NCBI RefSeq assembly: GCF_002179965.1
Contig: NZ_NGUQ01000012.1
Coordinates: 1-64,000, forward strand
Reading direction: 5' to 3'
Origin: Pandoraea sp. PE-S2T-3
GTDB taxonomy: Bacteria; Pseudomonadota; Gammaproteobacteria; Burkholderiales; Burkholderiaceae
Length of the DNA stretch: 64,000 nucleotides
The notes beneath the pieces were generated by a model, which saw nothing but the letters and a program-made list of their open reading frames with translations, did not search any database and was not told where the DNA came from. The position numbers and the translations under genes are program-made. Below, piece by piece: positions 49,202-57,113 of the stretch. Each line of letters opens with the position of its first letter. Within the stretch, counting starts at the first letter, position 1.

Positions 49202-50767
49202 TCAGTGACGGAAGTGACGCGTGCCCGTCATCAGCATCGCGACATTGCGTTCGTCGGCAGCGGCGATCACTTCGTCGTCGCGCATCGAACCCCCCGGATG
49301 GATCACGCAGGTGGCGCCAGCATCGACCACCACATCCAGACCGTCACGGAACGGGAAGAAGGCATCCGACGCCACGGCCGAGCCGGTCAGCGACAGACCG
49401 GCGTTTTGCGCCTTGATGCTCGCGATACGCGCCGAGTCGACACGGCTCATCTGGCCTGCGCCCACGCCCAGCGTCATGCCGCCGGCGCAGAACACGATGG
49501 CGTTCGACTTCACGTACTTCGCCACGCGCCACGCGAACAGCAGGTCTTCCATTTCCTTCGGCGTCGGATGACGCTTGGTCACCACGCGCAGTTCATGCGG
49601 GGCCACGTTCTTCGCGTCCGGCGATTGCACCAGCAGACCGCCACCCACACGCTTGAAGTCGTACTGATTCACGCCATTGCCCAGCGGCACTTCGAGCAAA
49701 CGCACGTTCTGCTTGGCAGCAAACACTTGCTTGGCGCCTTCCGTGAACGACGGGGCCAGCAGCACTTCCACGAATTGCTTGGCCACCGCCTGTGCGGCCG
49801 TCTCGTCGACTTCACGGTTGAAAGCGATGATGCCGCCGAAGGCCGACGTCGGGTCGGTCTGGAACGCCTTCGCGTAAGCGTCGGCCGGCGTTGCCGCCAC
49901 GGCCACGCCGCACGGGTTGGCGTGCTTGATGATTACGCAGGCCGGGGCGTCGAACGTCTTCACGCATTCCCACGCGGCGTCCGCGTCGGCGATGTTGTTG
50001 TACGACAGTTCCTTGCCTTGCAGCTGGCGATAGTTCGCGAGCGAGCCTTCCGGCGTGGTGATGTCACGATAGAACGCCGCGCTTTGGTGCGGGTTCTCGC
50101 CGTAGCGCATGTCCTGCACCTTCGTGTACGCCAGATTGAGCGTGGCCGGGTAGGCGGCGCGCTCGTTGTGACGCAGCGACTCGCCGAGGCTCGTCAGGTA
50201 GTTGGTGATGGCGCCGTCGTACTGCGCCGTGTGGGCAAACACCTTCGTCGCGAGACGGAAGTTCGTGGTGTAACCCACGGTGTTGTTGTTCGCCTTCATC
50301 TCGTCGAGCACCACGGCGTAGTCGGCCGGGTCGACCACGACGGTCACGTCGCGATGGTTCTTCGCGGCCGAGCGCAGCATCGTCGGGCCGCCGATGTCGA
50401 TGTTCTCGATGGCGTCTTCGAGCGAGCAGTCATCCTTGGCAATCGTCTGCACGAACGGGTACAGGTTCACCACGAGCAGGTCGATCGTCGGGATGCCGTG
50501 CTGGTCGAGCGCAGCCATGTGTTCGGGCAGGTCGCGTCGCGCGAGAATGCCGCCGTGCACCTTGGGGTGCAGAGTCTTCACGCGCCCATCGAGCATTTCC
50601 GGAAAGCCGGTGTAGTCGGCCACTTCGGTCACCTTGAGGCCAGCGTCGGCCAACAGCTTGGCGGTGCCGCCAGTGGAGAGAATCGACACGCCCTGTGCAG
50701 CGAGCGACTTGGCGAAGTCGACGATGCCGGTCTTGTCGGAGACGGAGATGAGAGCTTGCTTGATCAT
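49202..50767 (-). CDS. purH: Bifunctional AICAR transformylase/IMP cyclohydrolase
   Basis: A 521-residue PurH. The N-terminal IMP cyclohydrolase domain has [16 protein letters not shown] and [13 protein letters not shown]. The C-terminal AICAR transformylase domain has [24 protein letters not shown] with the catalytic Lys-His, and [22 protein letters not shown]. It catalyses the last two steps of IMP synthesis. The ATG at 50767 gives the usual [11 protein letters not shown] start. It lies downstream of fis. Confidence 0.98.
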   Translation of the reverse strand: MIKQALISVSDKTGIVDFAKSLAAQGVSILSTGGTAKLLADAGLKVTEVADYTGFPEMLDGRVKTLHPKVHGGILARRDLPEHMAALDQHGIPTIDLLVVNLYPFVQTIAKDDCSLEDAIENIDIGGPTMLRSAAKNHRDVTVVVDPADYAVVLDEMKANNNTVGYTTNFRLATKVFAHTAQYDGAITNYLTSLGESLRHNERAAYPATLNLAYTKVQDMRYGENPHQSAAFYRDITTPEGSLANYRQLQGKELSYNNIADADAAWECVKTFDAPACVIIKHANPCGVAVAATPADAYAKAFQTDPTSAFGGIIAFNREVDETAAQAVAKQFVEVLLAPSFTEGAKQVFAAKQNVRLLEVPLGNGVNQYDFKRVGGGLLVQSPDAKNVAPHELRVVTKRHPTPKEMEDLLFAWRVAKYVKSNAIVFCAGGMTLGVGAGQMSRVDSARIASIKAQNAGLSLTGSAVASDAFFPFRDGLDVVVDAGATCVIHPGGSMRDDEVIAAADERNVAMLMTGTRHFRH

Positions 50768-50932
50768 GACGGACGGTAGTGAGGCGGCAAATGAAGCGGC
50801 AAAAACGGACAAATAGGGCGGGCAGAAACGTTGGGGCTGACCTCAGCCTTGCACGCGCGCCCCCCGGCGGGGCAGGACAGGTAGCGCGCTCGCATCGATG
50901 ACACCCGCGCCGCCACCCGTCGCCACGGGCGA

Positions 50933-51166
50933 CTAGAGCAGGCCGTGCTGCTGCAACTTCTTGCGCAGCGTGTTGCGGTTGATCCCTAGATATTCTGCGG
51001 CGAGCGACTGATTTCCATCGGCCTTGCCCAGCACGAATTCGAGCAACGGCTTTTCAACGACGGTGACAACCATATCGTAGACATCGTGTGGTACGGCGCC
51101 ATCCAGATCACGGAAATACGAATCCAGACTGTCGCGTACGCATTGTTCTATGTTTGTTTTGCTCAT
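50933..51166 (-). CDS. fis: DNA-binding protein Fis
   Basis: A 77-residue nucleoid-associated protein. The C-terminal helix-turn-helix GNQSLAAEYLGINRNTLRKK matches Fis. The N-terminal part has the helical dimer region; the beta-hairpin arm is short, as in betaproteobacteria. Its ATG overlaps the dusB stop as ATGA, so expression is coupled, the conserved dusB-fis operon. Fis bends DNA and controls rRNA promoters. Confidence 0.97.
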   Translation of the reverse strand: MSKTNIEQCVRDSLDSYFRDLDGAVPHDVYDMVVTVVEKPLLEFVLGKADGNQSLAAEYLGINRNTLRKKLQQHGLL

Positions 51167-52191
51167 GCGGCTAATAGCTCCCTCGGCGATTCTTGTTCAT
51201 AGCAGAGACGGTCCGAGTGCGCCTTCTGCTGTTCGAAAAATTCGTTGACCGCAGCCAACTGGTCTTGCGTGCTGTCCAGCGTGTTCATGCGCTGGCGGAA
51301 CGTGGCCGCCCCCGGCAGCCCGCGCGAATACCACGCAATATGCTTGCGCGCCGTTCGCACCCCCGTGAACTCCCCGTAGAACTCGTAATGGTCTTCGAGG
51401 TGTTCGTTCATGATTTGCTGAATCTCGTCGACGCGCGGCGCCAAGGCGATCTCGCCCGTCGTGAGAAACAGCTCGATGTCGCGGAACAGCCACGGCCGGC
51501 CTTGTGCGGCGCGGCCGATCATGATGGCGTCCGCCCCCGTGACATCCAGTACGTGTTTGGCTTTCTGTGCCGAGGCGATGTCGCCGTTGGCGACGATCGG
51601 AATACGCGCGGCGGCCTTCACCGCGGCAATCGTCTCGTACTCGGCATCGCCGTGATACAGATCGGCACGCGTGCGTCCGTGCACGGTCAGCATGCTGATG
51701 CCGCACTCTTCGGCGATACGCGCGACTGTAAGTGCGTTCTTGTGTTCGCGATCCCAGCCCGTGCGGATCTTCAGCGTGACGGGCACCACGTCGCCCACCG
51801 CGCCCACCACGGCCGACACGATGCGCGCGACCAGCGGTTCGTTCTGCAACAGGGCCGAACCTGCGGCAACGTTGCAGACCTTCTTGGCCGGGCAACCCAT
51901 GTTGATGTCGATGATCTGGGCGCCGTTCTCGACGTTGTAGCGCGCGGCCTCGGCCATCATGGCCGGATCGGCACCGGCGATCTGCACGGAAATCGGCGCC
52001 ACCTCGCCCGCGTGGTTCGCGCGGCGCATGGTTTTCTCGCTTTTCCAGAGCTGGGCGTTCGAGGCCACCATCTCCGAGACGGCATAACCCGCCCCCAGCC
52101 GTTTGCACAGCTGGCGGAATGGCCGGTCCGTCACGCCAGCCATGGGCGCGACGAAGAGGTTATTGCGGAGTTCGTGGGGGCCGATACGCAC
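51163..52191 (-). CDS. dusB: tRNA-dihydrouridine synthase B
   Basis: A 342-residue FMN-dependent Dus enzyme. The N-terminus has NNLFVAPMAGVTDRPFRQLC. The catalytic loop MGCPAKKVCNVAAGSALL contains the active-site Cys. NGDIASAQKAKHVLDVTGADAIMIGRAAQGRPW is the FMN phosphate-binding region. It reduces uridines in tRNA D-loops. It is the first gene of the dusB-fis operon. Confidence 0.97.
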   Translation of the reverse strand: MRIGPHELRNNLFVAPMAGVTDRPFRQLCKRLGAGYAVSEMVASNAQLWKSEKTMRRANHAGEVAPISVQIAGADPAMMAEAARYNVENGAQIIDINMGCPAKKVCNVAAGSALLQNEPLVARIVSAVVGAVGDVVPVTLKIRTGWDREHKNALTVARIAEECGISMLTVHGRTRADLYHGDAEYETIAAVKAAARIPIVANGDIASAQKAKHVLDVTGADAIMIGRAAQGRPWLFRDIELFLTTGEIALAPRVDEIQQIMNEHLEDHYEFYGEFTGVRTARKHIAWYSRGLPGAATFRQRMNTLDSTQDQLAAVNEFFEQQKAHSDRLCYEQESPRELLAA

Positions 52192-52267
52192 GATGCAGGG
52201 AGTCGCCGGGAAAAAACGAGCATTTTACTGCGAAAACCGGTCCCCGTCGCCTAAAAAATGTGCACGA

Positions 52268-53656
52268 TCACCCGCGTTGCCCGAACATCATCTGGCGGGC
52301 GAAGGCCGTCTTGAGCGGCGGCACAAGGTCGAGACTGGCGAGCGCCATGCCGCGCAGCACGGCCACAGGCGCGGCATCGATGCCGAAAACGCGTGGCAGC
52401 AGGTCGGTAATGCGGATGGTCATGCCACGGTCGGCACGGCGGCGCCGGGCAAAGGCGGCGAGGGCCGCCGGACCGGGGATGCCGGACGTGCTGCCGGTGC
52501 CCGTGGTGTCGGCAGTACCGGCGGTGCTGGCGTGGGGTGCCGTCGTGTTCGGGCTTCGCGCCTCGTGAGTCCCGCGCATGTGGTGCACCAGCGTGTCGGC
52601 AAGGTCGAACGCGTCACGCAGGCCCAGATTGAGGCCTTGGCCGGCCACGGGATGCAGTGTCTGCGCTGCGTTGCCGATCGCAGCGACACGCCCGTCGACG
52701 ACCTGTCCCAGCGCGTTCAGGCCCAGCGGGAAGCCCGCCCGGCCGCTGATCGCCGTAAAACGGCCCATGCGGTCGCCGAATGCGGCGTGCAGTTCGGCGA
52801 GGAAGCTCGCGTCGTCCATGCTGCGGCGGCGCTTGGCCTCATCGTGCGAGCAGCACCACACGAGGGCGTAGCCGTGGTCCTGCGGCAACAGCGCCAGCGG
52901 TCCGTCGGCCGTGAAGCGTTCCCACGCCCAGCCCGCGCGCGGGCGTTCGCACGTGACAAAACCGACGAGCGCCGTCTGGCCGTAATCGCGCGCCCGGGGA
53001 CGGGAGGTCTGGCTTTCGAACAGCCCGCCTTCGGCATTGACGGCCAGCGTGGCATGCAAGGTCTCGGCATGATCGTCGGCGGTGGTGCCGAGCGTGATCG
53101 TGACCTGTTGCGCGTCCTGACGCAGCGCGATGGCCTGATAGGGGTGGAAGTGATGCAGCCCCGGGGGAAGGTCCCCCGCCGCCAGCGGTGACTGCGGCGA
53201 GTGCTCGAACCGCGTGGGCACCTGCGACATGGCGTTATCGAGCGCGCGCATGAGCGCGCCGTAGCGCACCACGTAGCCCAGCGCCGGCACGCCATGCTCG
53301 CGAAAATCGATCTCGGTGCTGCCGAAGCGGCGCGCTTGCGATACGTGGATGTGCTGAATCGGCGTGGTGGCGAGGCCCGTATTGGCGCGGGCGGACGACG
53401 CGTGGGCAGCATGGGTGGCATGGGCCGGGTGGGGCCACGCCCCGGCTCGCGCCAGAATCTCGCGGCTGCCGTGCGAGAGGGCCAACGCACGAGGGTCGTC
53501 ATAGCCCGCCTGCGGCCCGCGCGCGTCGATGAGTGCCACGCGCATCTGCGGCGCGCGCTGGGCGAGCAACAGCGCCAACGCCGTGCCAACCGGGCCGGCA
53601 CCGACGATGGCGACGTCGAAACGGCGCGTGGTCTCAGGAGTCATGTCCGTCGTCAT
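52268..53656 (-). CDS. UbiH/UbiF-type FAD-dependent hydroxylase
   Basis: A 462-residue flavoprotein monooxygenase of ubiquinone synthesis. The FAD motif is DVAIVGAGPVGTALALLLAQ, later NAEGGLFESQTSR, and the second FAD motif is AAIGNAAQTLHPVAGQGLNLGLRDAFDLADTL. It has two low-complexity insertions: an Ala/His-rich one around residues 75-95 and a Thr/Ala/Gly/Ser-rich one of about 30 residues before the ARRRRADR segment. Which hydroxylation it performs (UbiH, UbiF or UbiI type) is not clear from sequence. The ATG at 53656 or 53644 could start it; pepP ends 21 bases upstream. Confidence 0.9.
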   Translation of the reverse strand: MTTDMTPETTRRFDVAIVGAGPVGTALALLLAQRAPQMRVALIDARGPQAGYDDPRALALSHGSREILARAGAWPHPAHATHAAHASSARANTGLATTPIQHIHVSQARRFGSTEIDFREHGVPALGYVVRYGALMRALDNAMSQVPTRFEHSPQSPLAAGDLPPGLHHFHPYQAIALRQDAQQVTITLGTTADDHAETLHATLAVNAEGGLFESQTSRPRARDYGQTALVGFVTCERPRAGWAWERFTADGPLALLPQDHGYALVWCCSHDEAKRRRSMDDASFLAELHAAFGDRMGRFTAISGRAGFPLGLNALGQVVDGRVAAIGNAAQTLHPVAGQGLNLGLRDAFDLADTLVHHMRGTHEARSPNTTAPHASTAGTADTTGTGSTSGIPGPAALAAFARRRRADRGMTIRITDLLPRVFGIDAAPVAVLRGMALASLDLVPPLKTAFARQMMFGQRG

Positions 53657-53677
53657 GTCAGAACGCAGGCTGGCGAA

Positions 53678-55009
53678 TCAACCGCGCATGAGCGCTTCGA
53701 TTTCGTCGGCGTCGACGGGCACGTCGCGGGTGAGCAGCGTGCAGCCGTTCGCGGTGACGACAGCGTCGTCTTCGATGCGGATGCCGATGTTCCAGTAACG
53801 CTCGTCGATGTCCGGCGCGGGGCGCACGTAAATGCCCGGCTCGATGGTGGTGACCATGTTCGCCGCGAGCGTGCGCCACGGCCGCTCACCGTTCGGCCCA
53901 TCTTCGCGATATTCGCCGCAATCATGCACGTCCATGCCGATCCAGTGGCCGGTGCGGTGCATGTAGAAGCGGCTGAACGACTTGTCGGCGATCACGTCGT
54001 CGACGCTGCCTGCGGTGTCACGCTTGAGCAGCCCGGTGTCGAGCATGCCCTGCGCAAGCACGCGCACGGCGGCGTTGTGGGGAGCATCGAAGGCGACACC
54101 GGCGCGCGTGGCGTCGATGGCGGCCTGCTGCGAGGCGAGCACGATATCGTAAAGCTCGCGTTGCGCAGGCGTGAAGCGCCCGTTCACCGGGAACGTGCGC
54201 GTGATGTCCGAGGCGTAGCCGTCGAGCTCGCAGGCGGCGTCGATCAGGCACAGATCGCCGTCGCGCAGCTCGGTGTCGCCCGCGCGATAGTGCAGCACGG
54301 TCGCGTTGGCACCCGTCGCCACGATAGAGGTGTACGCCGGGAACTGCGAACCGTGACGGCGGAATTCGTAAAGCAGCTCGGCTTCGAGGTGATACTCGCG
54401 CAGGCCAGGGCGCGACGTTTTCATCGCACGCACGTGGCCGTCGGCCGAGATCTTGCCTGCGCGCGCCATGATGTCGATCTCGTGCGCGTCTTTGATCAGG
54501 CGCATCTCGTCGAGAATCGCGCGGATGTCATGGGCGGCCGCCGGTGCCGACACGCCGGTGCGGCTCTGCGCACGCACGGTGTTCAGCCAATGGCGCACCT
54601 GACGGTCTTGTTGTGCAGAGGCGCCCAGCGCGTAGAAGAGCGCCGGGGTGTCGGCCATCAACTGCGGCAGACGCGTGTCGATTTCATCGATCGGGTAGGC
54701 GGCGTCGAAGCCGAACGCTTCGCGTGCCGCTTCGGGGCCGTAGCGAAATCCGTCCCAGATTTCGCGTTCTTCGTTCTTCGCGCGGCAGAACAGAATCGAC
54801 TGACCGTTGCGGCTATCGAGTACCACGACCGCCTCGGGTTCGGTGAAGCCCGAGAGGTAATAGAAATAGCTGTCGTGACGATAGGGATAGTCGCTGTCGC
54901 GGTTGCGTGCCACTTCGGGCGCGGTCGGCACGATGGCGAGACCGCCGCCAGCCTGACGCATTTGCTCGATGGCACGCGCACGGCGGGCACGGTAAGGGGA
55001 ATCGGTCAT
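53678..55009 (-). CDS. pepP: Xaa-Pro aminopeptidase
   Basis: A 443-residue pita-bread metallopeptidase. The N-terminal domain is followed by the catalytic domain with LIDAACELDGYASDITRTFPVNG (two metal-binding Asp residues), FYMHRTGHWIGMDVHDCG (His) and GIRIEDDAVVT with the Glu residues. It removes an N-terminal residue preceding proline. The ATG at 55009 was chosen for its GGAG at 6 bases; one at 55021 is open but weaker. It probably shares a transcript with the UbiH-type gene. Confidence 0.96.
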   Translation of the reverse strand: MTDSPYRARRARAIEQMRQAGGGLAIVPTAPEVARNRDSDYPYRHDSYFYYLSGFTEPEAVVVLDSRNGQSILFCRAKNEEREIWDGFRYGPEAAREAFGFDAAYPIDEIDTRLPQLMADTPALFYALGASAQQDRQVRHWLNTVRAQSRTGVSAPAAAHDIRAILDEMRLIKDAHEIDIMARAGKISADGHVRAMKTSRPGLREYHLEAELLYEFRRHGSQFPAYTSIVATGANATVLHYRAGDTELRDGDLCLIDAACELDGYASDITRTFPVNGRFTPAQRELYDIVLASQQAAIDATRAGVAFDAPHNAAVRVLAQGMLDTGLLKRDTAGSVDDVIADKSFSRFYMHRTGHWIGMDVHDCGEYREDGPNGERPWRTLAANMVTTIEPGIYVRPAPDIDERYWNIGIRIEDDAVVTANGCTLLTRDVPVDADEIEALMRG

Positions 55010-55101
55010 CGCGGGCTCCATTCTTGTCGTATTGAGGCGATTCTACTGCCGGGGGTTCAGCGCTGCCGAGTGCGCTCGGATGCTTTCGAGTGCTCCGGGT
55101 G

Positions 55102-55851
55102 CTATCGGGCGCTAACGATGTCGTTCAGTGCCGCCAACTGTGCGGGCGTGCCGATGTTTTCCCACTCGCCGTCAAAGCGTTCGCCCGTGGCGCGGGCGTC
55201 GGCAATCGTGCGGTGGTACAGCGGCGTGAGCGCCATGCGCGTGCCCGGGGCAATGCCGTCGAACAGACGCAGGTCGTACAGCGCGATGCTGCCGAAAGTG
55301 AGCGGTACGGCGCCGGGCGGAGCGTTCTCGCGCAGGTGCAGACGATCTGCGGCATCGAGCGCGAAGTCGCCCGCAGGATGAAACGGCGGGTTCGGCACCA
55401 TCACCAGATGCATGCCGGGCTGCGCCTGTGCGGCAAGGCGTGCGGCAGGGGCACGCAGCGTGGCGAAATCGAAATCGGTGAAAAGATCGCCTGCGATGGC
55501 CAGAAACACGTTGCCCGCGCCTTCGAGATAGGGGCGCGCCTGAACGATCCCGCCAGCCGTCTCGAGGGCTTCCGCCTCGGCCGAGTAGGTCAGATGCACG
55601 CCGAAGCGGCTGCCGTCGCCGAGCGCGGCTTCGATCTGTGCGCCCAGCCACGCGTGGTTGATGACGATGTCGATGTAGCCCGCCCGCGCGAGGGCTTCGA
55701 TCTGCCAGACGATCAGCGGCTTGCCGGCCACCGGCAGCAACGGCTTGGGCGTGCTGTCGGTGAGCGGGCGCATGCGATCGCCGCGCCCGGCGGCGAAGAT
55801 CATCGCCTTGAGCGGCATCGGCGCAGGGGTTGCGCTCAGGGGCCCGGCCAT
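55102..55851 (-). CDS. murU: N-acetylmuramate-1-phosphate uridylyltransferase MurU
   Basis: A 249-residue nucleotidyltransferase. The NTP-binding motif AMIFAAGRGDRMRPLTDSTPKPLLPVAGKPLI is followed by INHAWLGAQIEAALGDG, AGDLFTDFDF with metal-binding Asp, and a final WENIGTPAQLAALND. It makes UDP-MurNAc from MurNAc-1-P in the anhydromuropeptide recycling route described in Pseudomonas. The ATG at 55851 has GAGG upstream; 55818 is an alternative. It directly follows amgK, its pathway partner. Confidence 0.94.
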   Translation of the reverse strand: MAGPLSATPAPMPLKAMIFAAGRGDRMRPLTDSTPKPLLPVAGKPLIVWQIEALARAGYIDIVINHAWLGAQIEAALGDGSRFGVHLTYSAEAEALETAGGIVQARPYLEGAGNVFLAIAGDLFTDFDFATLRAPAARLAAQAQPGMHLVMVPNPPFHPAGDFALDAADRLHLRENAPPGAVPLTFGSIALYDLRLFDGIAPGTRMALTPLYHRTIADARATGERFDGEWENIGTPAQLAALNDIVSAR

Positions 55852-55861
55852 CGCAGGCGCC

Positions 55862-56950
55862 TCAGAACGTGTAGCCGACGTCGACCTGTTGGTCGGTCAG
55901 CGTGTCGAGCAGTCGTGCCAGCGGGCGCAGCGGCGCGTAACGCTCGGCCACCTTGCGGGCGTAGTCGATGAAGCGCGGGGTATCGGCCAGATAACGCGGC
56001 TTGCCGTCGCGGTAGTTGATACGGGCAAAGATGCCGAGCACCTTCAGATGGCGTTGCAGCCCCATCCATTCGGCCTGACGGTAGAACTCGCCGAAGTCGG
56101 CGTCGACCGGCAGCCCGGCCTTGCGCGCGCGTTCCCAGTAATAGGCCAGCCAGTCGAGCTGACGTTCTTCGTCCCAACTGAGGAACGCGTCGCGCATGAG
56201 CGAGATCACGTCGTAGGTCAGCGGGCCGTAGACGGCATCCTGAAAGTCGAGAATGCCCGGGCCGGTCGTGCCCGGCAGGCCCGGCATCAGGTTGCGCGGC
56301 ATGAAGTCGCGATGCACGAACACCTTGGGCTGCGCGAGGGCATTGTCGATGAGCAACTGATTGATGCGATCGAGCGTGGCACGCTGGTCGGCCGTCAGTT
56401 CGACTTTCAGATGCTTACCGATGTACCAGTCCGGGAAGAGATCGAGCTCACGCTTGAGCAGCGCGGTGTCATAAGCGGGCAGGACGTCGGCACGCGAGCT
56501 TTGCTGCCACACGATCAGCGCATCGAGTGCCGCGCGCATGAGCGGGCGGGCGTTGTCGTCGTCGAGCACGTCGAGGTAAGTCTGGCGGCCCAGGTCGGTG
56601 AGCAGCAGGAAGCCTTGGGCGAGATCTTCGGCAAGCACCTTGGGGGCTTGCAGGCCGGCTTCGTCGAGCAATTGCGCGACGTGCACGAAAGGACGGCAAT
56701 CTTCCTGCGGCGGCGGAGCGTCCATCACGATCAGGCTCGGATGCGCCGGATCAAAGCTGCCGATACGGAAATAGCGCCGGAAGCTCGCGTCCGCCGAGGC
56801 GGGCGCCCACTGGGCCATGTCGAGAGAAAACGGCTCGGCCAGCCCTGAGAGCCAGGTGGCAAGCGATTGCAGGCGGGTATCGTCGGATGCGGCGGCGAGC
56901 AGGCTGGAAGCCTCGGAAACACTCGTGGGAGCAGTGGGTTGTGCGGTCAT
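55862..56950 (-). CDS. amgK: N-acetylmuramate/N-acetylglucosamine kinase AmgK
   Basis: A 362-residue aminoglycoside-phosphotransferase-fold kinase. Kinase motifs are SFRRYFRIG at the N-terminus, the catalytic VFVHRDFMPRNLM with Asp, and the metal-binding GILDFQDAVYGPLTYDVISLMRD. AmgK phosphorylates MurNAc at C1, feeding MurU. The frame is open upstream into the lptD region, but the ATG at 56950 is the sensible start, immediately before the divergent spacer with lptD. Confidence 0.94.
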   Translation of the reverse strand: MTAQPTAPTSVSEASSLLAAASDDTRLQSLATWLSGLAEPFSLDMAQWAPASADASFRRYFRIGSFDPAHPSLIVMDAPPPQEDCRPFVHVAQLLDEAGLQAPKVLAEDLAQGFLLLTDLGRQTYLDVLDDDNARPLMRAALDALIVWQQSSRADVLPAYDTALLKRELDLFPDWYIGKHLKVELTADQRATLDRINQLLIDNALAQPKVFVHRDFMPRNLMPGLPGTTGPGILDFQDAVYGPLTYDVISLMRDAFLSWDEERQLDWLAYYWERARKAGLPVDADFGEFYRQAEWMGLQRHLKVLGIFARINYRDGKPRYLADTPRFIDYARKVAERYAPLRPLARLLDTLTDQQVDVGYTF

Positions 56951-56975
56951 GATGGGGGCGGTAAACGTCTTGCCA

Positions 56976-56981
56976 TATAAT
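56976..56981 (+). promoter_or_regulatory. Candidate -10 element in the amgK/lptD spacer
   Basis: TATAAT lies between the divergent amgK and lptD genes. No good -35 box is seen at the standard distance. On the other strand the same site reads TATTAT and could also serve amgK. Confidence 0.4.
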
Positions 56982-57113
56982 ACCCGATCATGTTTTCCCG
57001 ACGCCCTGATTCTCGACCTCGATCGACCGTTCCGAATGTCCCGGCAAAGCTGTCCGGACAGGGGGAATTGGCTGCCCGCAACCGGCGCCTCGATTGTCAT
57101 GCTGTTTGCGTAC

